Below, piece after piece: positions 59,618-64,000 of a DNA stretch of 64,000 nucleotides. Made by a program: the position numbers and the translations under genes. The stretch's first letter is position 1. Every line of letters begins with the position of its first letter. Below the pieces are notes generated by a model. It made no database searches and was not told the origin of the DNA. It was given only the letters and a program-made list of their open reading frames with translations. The DNA is from Paenibacillus sp. cl123 (GTDB lineage: Bacteria; Bacillota; Bacilli; Paenibacillales; NBRC-103111): the NCBI RefSeq assembly GCF_900101595.1, contig NZ_FMYY01000002.1, positions 1 through 64,000 on the forward strand. Reading direction: 5' to 3'.

Positions 59618-61201
59618 TTACAGCGACAACTCGCGAACCTGAGTCAGCTCAGGCAGCGCGGACAGCTGATCGAGCACCTGCTGGGAAGCGTGCTTGTCGA
59701 TCGTCAGCACCATGATGGCCGAGCCGCCGATGACCTTGCGTCCCACCTGCATCGTAGCGATGTTAACGTCGTTCGTGCCGAGCAGGGTACCGACCTTGCC
59801 GATGATGCCCGGCTTATCGTTATGGGAGATCAGCAGCAGCGTGCCTTCCGGCGCAAAGTCGACCGGATACTGGTCGATCTGGACGATCCGCTCGCCGTAG
59901 CCGGAGAGCAGGGTGCCGGCCAGCGTGCGCTGTTCGTTTTTCGTCTTCAGCGTAACGGACACGAGGTTCGTGAATGTTTGGGCTGCAGTCGATTTCTGGG
60001 TTACGATGTTCAGATCGCGGGATTTGGCCAGATGCATCGCGTTCACTACGTTGACGCCTTCGAGCTGATGCTGGAGCACTCCCTTGACGATATAGCGGGT
60101 AAGCGGCGACGTATCCACTTCGGTCAGATCGCCCGAGTAGCTGACGACGATCTCGCTGACGGCGCTGTCGATCGTCTGGCCGAGGAAGTTGCCGAGCTTC
60201 TCGCCCAGGTTGAAGTAAGGCTGCAGCGCGCTGAGCACATTGGCCGGTACCGGCGGCATGTTGACGGCATTTTTGAACGGCTCGTCGCGCAGGATGTGCA
60301 GCACTTCCTCGGATACGTCGATGGCCACGTTCTCTTGAGCTTCGACCGTCGAAGCGCCGAGATGCGGCGTCACGATGATGCGCGGGTTGTTCAGGAACGG
60401 ATGATCCGCGGCAGGCGGCTCCGATTCGAATACGTCAAAGGCGGCTCCGGCTACGATGCCAGCATCGATTGCTTCCACGAGCGCCATCTCGTCGATGATG
60501 CCGCCGCGCGCGCAGTTGATGATGCGTGCGCCTTTTTTCATCAGCTCGAATTGCGGACGGCTGATCATATGTCTCGTTTCATTGGTAAGCGGAGTATGCA
60601 CGGTGATGAAATCGGCTTTGCTGCAAATTTCGTTGACCGAACCAAGCTTCACGCCCATCTGTTCGGCTCTCTCTTCCGTCAGGAACGGGTCGTAGCCGAG
60701 AACTACCATACCGAACGCTTTGGCGCGTTTCGCCACTTCGCTGCCGATCCGGCCCATGCCGAGCACGCCCAGCACTTTGTTGCGCAGCTCGACGCCGACG
60801 AACGTTTTGCGGTCCCATTCGCCGCCGACCGTTTTCTTGTAGGCTTGCGGGATCATCCGGGCTGTGGACATCATCATCGCGAAGGTCAGCTCGCAGGTGG
60901 CGATCGTATTGCCGTCAGGTGCGTTGATAACGACGATGCCGCGCTTCGTAGCGCCTTCGAGATCGATATTGTCCACGCCGACTCCAGCGCGGCCTACAAC
61001 CTTCAGGCGGCTGCCTGCGCTCATGATGCGCTCGGTTACCTTGGTCGCGCTGCGGACGAGAATCGCGTCATAATTCGGAATAATGGCAACCAGCTCGTCT
61101 TCGGACAAGCCTACTTTCTTGTCGACCTCAACATCCGGGGCATCGTACAACAACTGAATCCCCATGTCGCTGATTCCATCCATAACAAGCACTTTAAACA
61201 T
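59618..61201 (-). CDS. serA: D-3-phosphoglycerate dehydrogenase
   Basis: A 527-residue enzyme starting serine synthesis. The catalytic/NAD part has GRAGVGVDNIDLEGATKRGI, VLGMGRIGSEVAKRAKAFGM, INCARGGIIDEMALVEAI and VTPHLGASTVEAQ (active-site His); then an intervening ASB domain and a C-terminal ACT domain (LLISHNDKPGIIGKVGTLLG). Start 61201 has GGAGGG 8 bases upstream; the ATG at 61207 is too close to it. Transcribed alone behind a T-box leader. Confidence 0.95.
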   Translation of the reverse strand: MFKVLVMDGISDMGIQLLYDAPDVEVDKKVGLSEDELVAIIPNYDAILVRSATKVTERIMSAGSRLKVVGRAGVGVDNIDLEGATKRGIVVINAPDGNTIATCELTFAMMMSTARMIPQAYKKTVGGEWDRKTFVGVELRNKVLGVLGMGRIGSEVAKRAKAFGMVVLGYDPFLTEERAEQMGVKLGSVNEICSKADFITVHTPLTNETRHMISRPQFELMKKGARIINCARGGIIDEMALVEAIDAGIVAGAAFDVFESEPPAADHPFLNNPRIIVTPHLGASTVEAQENVAIDVSEEVLHILRDEPFKNAVNMPPVPANVLSALQPYFNLGEKLGNFLGQTIDSAVSEIVVSYSGDLTEVDTSPLTRYIVKGVLQHQLEGVNVVNAMHLAKSRDLNIVTQKSTAAQTFTNLVSVTLKTKNEQRTLAGTLLSGYGERIVQIDQYPVDFAPEGTLLLISHNDKPGIIGKVGTLLGTNDVNIATMQVGRKVIGGSAIMVLTIDKHASQQVLDQLSALPELTQVRELSL

Positions 61202-61232
61202 TTCCATTTCCCTCCGTTATCCTTTTTCTAGC

Positions 61233-61541
61233 AAACCAAAAACTCCTCAATCCCGATACGTCTAGCGTATACAAGGGACGAGGAGCTGATTCTCGTGGTA
61301 CCACCCTAATTCGCCGCGTGCTCGCGCATACGGCCTTCATAGGTCTGCTTAAAGCTTAAGGACAGACCGAGATGGGTAACGGCGTCTAGCCGGCTGCAAC
61401 TACTTGAACGTTCGAGGCAGCAACTCGGGAGTGCTCCGCATAGCGTCTACGTCCGGTTCGCACCTTCCACCGGCTCTCTGTACGTTTCGCCTATATGCTT
61501 GGTTCCGTCATCGTTTGTCTTAAATATGTCTGTTAAATTTT
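61233..61541 (-). promoter_or_regulatory. T-box riboswitch of serA
   Basis: On the minus strand the antiterminator motif AATTAGGGTGGTACCACG (61311-61294) is complete. Upstream lie the AGAGAGCCGGTGGAAGGTGC and GAACCGG segments typical of T-box leaders. Downstream, AGCTCCTC pairs with GAGGAG before TTTTT as the terminator (about 61288-61236). Serine codons AGC and UCC both occur in the likely specifier region (around 61420-61435), so I cannot fix which is read; tRNA-Ser sensing is expected from the target. Confidence 0.9.
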
Positions 61542-61548
61542 TCACTAG

Positions 61549-61576
61549 CTTATCATGGAGTTTTCTGGGTTGTCAA
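61549..61576 (-). promoter_or_regulatory. Sigma-A promoter of the serA leader
   Basis: On the minus strand: TTGACA (61576-61571), 16 bases, GATAAG (61554-61549). Perfect -35, moderate -10, placed just before the T-box leader. Confidence 0.65.
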
Positions 61577-61615
61577 GAGGGTTTTCGACACAGGATGTCG
61601 GACGGCCGGTCCGGT

Positions 61616-61644
61616 TTGCCAACTCGGAAGGGCGGCTGTACAAT
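61616..61644 (+). promoter_or_regulatory. Sigma-A promoter of the rhodanese gene
   Basis: TTGCCA (61616-61621), 17 bases, TACAAT (61639-61644), about 37 bases before the start codon at 61681. It supports the late start. Confidence 0.65.
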
Positions 61645-61680
61645 GAACGAGAGTCAGCACCAGAGAGGGAGGAATGCCGT

Positions 61681-62004
61681 ATGACATTTGGCAGAATCGG
61701 TCCGGATGCGTATGCCAGGAAGCAGGCGCAGGGCGAGCTGGCGGATACGCTAACCATCGATGTCAGGCAGCCGGAGGAATGGGAATATTATCATTGGGAG
61801 GAGATGGAGCTCTGCCCGATGATGACCATCCCCGAGAAGCTGGAGGAGCTTCCGAAGGACAAGCCGCTGTATGTCGTTTGCGCGCATGGAGTGCGCAGCG
61901 AGCATGTGTGCCGGTATTTGAGCGAGCGAGGCTTCGACAACGCCGTGAACGTAGAGGGAGGCATGGCTGCTCTGGCCGCTGTCCGAGGCTTCCGGTACGA
62001 TTGA
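61681..62004 (+). CDS. Rhodanese-like domain protein
   Basis: A 107-residue single rhodanese domain: TIDVRQPEEWEYYHWEEMEL, active-site loop VVCAHGVRSEHV (Cys67) and YLSERGFDNAVNVEGGMAAL. Cytosolic; sulfur transfer or sulfide handling is the family activity. Start 61681 has GGGAGGA 7 bases upstream; the frame from 61555 starts before the promoter. Confidence 0.88.
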   Translation: MTFGRIGPDAYARKQAQGELADTLTIDVRQPEEWEYYHWEEMELCPMMTIPEKLEELPKDKPLYVVCAHGVRSEHVCRYLSERGFDNAVNVEGGMAALAAVRGFRYD

Positions 62005-62029
62005 GGCGGGAAACGAGAGCGGGACAGAG

Positions 62030-62064
62030 AAGGCCGCCTATCCTCTACTTGGAAAGGCGGCCTT
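62030..62064. terminator. Bidirectional terminator
   Basis: AAGGCCGCC (62030-62038) pairs perfectly with GGCGGCCTT (62056-62064) between two convergent genes. Confidence 0.82.
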
Positions 62065-62067
62065 GGT

Positions 62068-62979
62068 TCAGTTGGTGAAGAAGGGCAGCTGCGGCAGCGT
62101 TTCATTCGCATAGAGCTTGCCCTTGACCCGGAGGAAATCTCCTTCGCGGACAGCGTCCGTAGCGATCAGCATATCGGCTACCGCTCCGATATCGCTGAGA
62201 TTCATCTTCTTGGCCTGACCGGCAGCGATCATATCGTCGATCCGGCCGCTTAGATCCTGCGGGGTAAAGGCCTGATATCGCTTGCCTGCGAGCAGCATGC
62301 TCGTGATATAGGCGTTTTTCATATTCAGCGTCAAGGTGCCCCATTCCTGAACGGAAATCGGCTTGGTTACATCCACCTCTTTGAACGGCGGAGCGGAGGT
62401 TTGCGCCCACTTGATAATCGAGCTGTAGTATTCGTTCTCCGCCTTCATGGCAAAGTTCCTGGCCTCCGTCAGATAAGCGTCAGACTGCAACTGGGCTATC
62501 AGCTCTCCGCTTGGCATGGCGTTGGCTCTGGAAGCGAAGCCCGGCAGCGCTTCGCTGAACAGCTTAAGGCTCTTCATATAGTCCTTGTGAGCCTCCTGCA
62601 GCAGCGGAGAAGAGGCCGGGGTCGATTTCTGCTGCAGATCATTGTAAACGGCTTGCGATTGCTTGGCCAATTCCTTCAGCAGCAGTGAGGCGTCGGAGGC
62701 GCGATTCGACTGGAGCTGATCCAGCTTGTCGAACCATGCTTTATGAAATTCCCTGTACGGCTGATAAATGGTATGATAGAAGGAGACCAGATACTGCTGA
62801 TGATAGGCCGCAAAGCCGCCGTTCTGTTCTGTTTGCTTGACGAGCAGTTCTTCATACTTGGCGGAGGCGCGCTGCTGGCCGAGCTGCAGTCCGTAGAAAA
62901 ATGCGCCCAGCGCTACGACCAGCATAAAGATGAATGTGACGGCGAATACATAGTCTGTCCGGTTCAAACGTTTTTCCAT
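62068..62979 (-). CDS. Membrane-anchored protein of unknown function
   Basis: A 303-residue protein with a single N-terminal membrane helix (about 9-31, YVFAVTFIFMLVVALGAFFYG) and a helical, Gln/Ala/Lys-rich extracytoplasmic part that includes coiled-coil-like stretches (SLLLKELAKQSQAVYNDLQQ). I do not recognise the family. Start 62979 has GAGGTG 9 bases upstream; the GTG at 62991 lies inside that site. Confidence 0.78.
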   Translation of the reverse strand: MEKRLNRTDYVFAVTFIFMLVVALGAFFYGLQLGQQRASAKYEELLVKQTEQNGGFAAYHQQYLVSFYHTIYQPYREFHKAWFDKLDQLQSNRASDASLLLKELAKQSQAVYNDLQQKSTPASSPLLQEAHKDYMKSLKLFSEALPGFASRANAMPSGELIAQLQSDAYLTEARNFAMKAENEYYSSIIKWAQTSAPPFKEVDVTKPISVQEWGTLTLNMKNAYITSMLLAGKRYQAFTPQDLSGRIDDMIAAGQAKKMNLSDIGAVADMLIATDAVREGDFLRVKGKLYANETLPQLPFFTN

Positions 62980-63047
62980 AAGCGAAGGCACCTCAACTCT
63001 ATTCTATGCAGCTAGTATAGGCGAATTTGTCGAAAAAGGGAATCTTC

Positions 63048-63641
63048 ATGAAAAAATTTAACTTCAAGCAATTCAAGCTGAACCGCGTCCGGGCAGACGA
63101 ACTGACGGACCGGCTTCTGATCATCAATCTGTATGTTACTCAAGCGGTCGTATTGCTGATAGCGGCTGTCATCTTATGGTTTCAAAAGCCAAACCTCCTG
63201 TCCATGTTCGCTGTGCAGCCGATGTGGCAGATAGCGCTGTGGGGAACCGTATATGCCGTCGCCGTGCTTGTGATCGACATGCTGATCTCGCAGTGGGTGC
63301 CGCCTGAAATTACGGACGACGGCGGCATCAACGAGAAGCTGTTCGGCAATCGCCCGCTGTGGCATATCGCCGTGATGTCGCTTGCGGTCGCCATCTGCGA
63401 GGAGCTGCTGTTTCGCGGCGCGATCCAGGCAGCCTGGGGGCCGTATTGGACCAGCATTTTGTTCGCCGCCATCCATTTTCGCTATCTGCAGCACTGGCTG
63501 ATGACAGGACTCGTATTCAGCATCAGCTACGGGCTTGGCTGGATCTACATCCAGACCGGATCGCTTTGGACGCCGATCCTTGCTCACTTTCTCATCGATT
63601 TCGTGATGGGGTGCATCCTAAGATACAGGAGAGAGGCCTAG
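63048..63641 (+). CDS. CPBP family intramembrane glutamic protease
   Basis: A 197-residue polytopic membrane protein with the Abi/CPBP motifs: AICEELLFRGAIQ (motif 1, EExxxR), FAAIHFRYLQ (motif 2, FxxxH) and ILAHFLIDFVMG (motif 3, with Asp in place of Asn). Relatives process prenylated proteins or act in regulated intramembrane proteolysis and bacteriocin immunity. AAAAAGGGAA precedes the ATG at 63048. It is directly followed by a small membrane protein gene with no gap. Confidence 0.88.
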   Translation: MKKFNFKQFKLNRVRADELTDRLLIINLYVTQAVVLLIAAVILWFQKPNLLSMFAVQPMWQIALWGTVYAVAVLVIDMLISQWVPPEITDDGGINEKLFGNRPLWHIAVMSLAVAICEELLFRGAIQAAWGPYWTSILFAAIHFRYLQHWLMTGLVFSISYGLGWIYIQTGSLWTPILAHFLIDFVMGCILRYRREA

Positions 63642-63860
63642 ATGAACGCCAAACGAATGCAGGAAGAACCCACGTACGCGCGGCGGACGGACATGGAAGA
63701 GATTCCGCTCCCCGAGGAGCATTATCTGCCGCCGCGCAAGTCGGTGCATCCGACCGAGAAAGAGAAGTGGCTTCGTATCTTTTATCGGTCGCTGCTGTGG
63801 ATTTTTATACTGCTTGTTACGGGGCTGCTGCTGTGGGGGTGGAAGCGGCTGAATCCGTAA
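63642..63860 (+). CDS. Small tail-anchored membrane protein, 72 residues
   Basis: An acidic and proline-containing N-terminal part (EEIPLPEEHYLPPRKSVHPT) is followed by one C-terminal membrane helix (LLWIFILLVTGLLLWGW). I do not know the family. The ATG immediately follows the CPBP stop; AGGAGAG lies 8 bases upstream within that gene, so translation is coupled. Its 3' end overlaps the opposite-strand deacetylase gene by 44 bases. Confidence 0.68.
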   Translation: MNAKRMQEEPTYARRTDMEEIPLPEEHYLPPRKSVHPTEKEKWLRIFYRSLLWIFILLVTGLLLWGWKRLNP

Positions 63861-64000
63861 GCTCAATCGACTGCGGATCGACGAAGCCGTAACCCTTCTC
63901 TTCCAGCTGCGTCAGCAGCTTGTCGAGCGCTTCGACTGTCCATGGTAGCTCGTGCATCAAGATGTTGCTGCCTGCATGGAGCTGCTCCAGCACATTGGCG
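63817..64000 (-). CDS. Polysaccharide deacetylase, C-terminal part (cut by window edge)
   Basis: On the minus strand a frame enters at 64000 and stops at TAA 63819-63817. The visible 60 residues include LEQLHAGSNILMHELPWTVE, then LDKLLTQLEEKGYGFVDPQS, the last helix and strand of NodB-type deacetylases, in which the HE/H residue of motif 5 (ILMHE) lies. The metal-binding motifs are beyond the window. The last ten residues are a low-complexity Ser/Thr/Ala tail. Confidence 0.8.
   Translation of the reverse strand, partial: ANVLEQLHAGSNILMHELPWTVEALDKLLTQLEEKGYGFVDPQSIELTDSAASTPTAAAP

Noticed and set aside
59690-61231. A 513-codon open frame on the plus strand across serA
   Set aside because: Antisense to a complete serA with T-box, ribosome-binding site and terminator; composition is that of a reverse-frame artefact.

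Overview
The window is core chromosome of an endospore-forming Bacillota, most likely Paenibacillus or a close Paenibacillaceae relative. The evidence is the gene order nudF-endoQ-spoIIM-fur-(ald)-DUF4227-xerD-deoB-pun-pdp-dacF-spoIIAA-spoIIAB-sigF-spoVA-lysA, the rib and scp genes, dacB-spmA-spmB-rluB-resABCDE, a fairly high GC content, and many small lineage-typical proteins (Prli42, MciZ, DUF2627, DUF3866, DUF4227, DUF3231). There are no rRNA or tRNA genes and no CRISPR array. The only mobile-element trace is the 3' end of an IS110-type transposase at the left edge.

Layout. 1-5200 is accessory: IS110 remnant, metallophosphoesterase, Tat-exported beta-helix protein, AT-richer DUF3231 gene and an orphan acidic protein. 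5541-8280 holds a tight trio of SteA-like protein, family 2 glycosyltransferase and MraY/WecA-like transferase. 8404-13900 holds DUF2627 and a branched-chain 2-oxoacid dehydrogenase (lpdV-bkdAA-bkdAB-bkdB). 14082-22923 holds Prli42, an M20 peptidase, DUF3866, MciZ, nudF, endonuclease Q, spoIIM, fur, ald, DUF4227 and xerD. 23044-29166 is nucleoside salvage (deoB, two purine nucleoside phosphorylases, pdp), interrupted by a 26-codon putative forespore gene, a YvyF-like protein and a CuA-like cupredoxin. 29346-31530 is an ECF sigma/anti-sigma pair. 31734-39663 is dacF, the spoIIA operon, spoVAA-AB-AF and lysA.

39957-47660 carries ppiB, an FMN riboswitch with ribD-ribE-ribBA-ribH, scpA-scpB, a DUF2953 protein and ytfJ. 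47976-59469 carries an HD-GYP protein, dacB-spmA-spmB, a stand-alone mini amidase, rluB and resA-E; a 170-bp fold-back element separates resA from resB. 59618-61541 is serA on the minus strand behind a T-box leader. The right end has a rhodanese, an anchored unknown protein, a CPBP protease, a small membrane protein and the 3' end of a polysaccharide deacetylase.

The unifying theme is sporulation and envelope biology. Candidate promoters for sigma-H (spoIIAA), sigma-F (dacF), sigma-E (spoIIM, dacB) and sigma-G (spoVAA, DUF3231, the 26-codon gene) can be read directly, in line with the known roles of the downstream genes. No wholly new multigene system is evident. The observations most worth follow-up are the 26-codon gene with its own sigma-G-like promoter, ribosome-binding site and terminator; the fold-back element inside the res cluster; the tandem purine nucleoside phosphorylases with different base-binding residues; the heavily extended SpoVAF; and several microproteins that ordinary ORF calling would miss.
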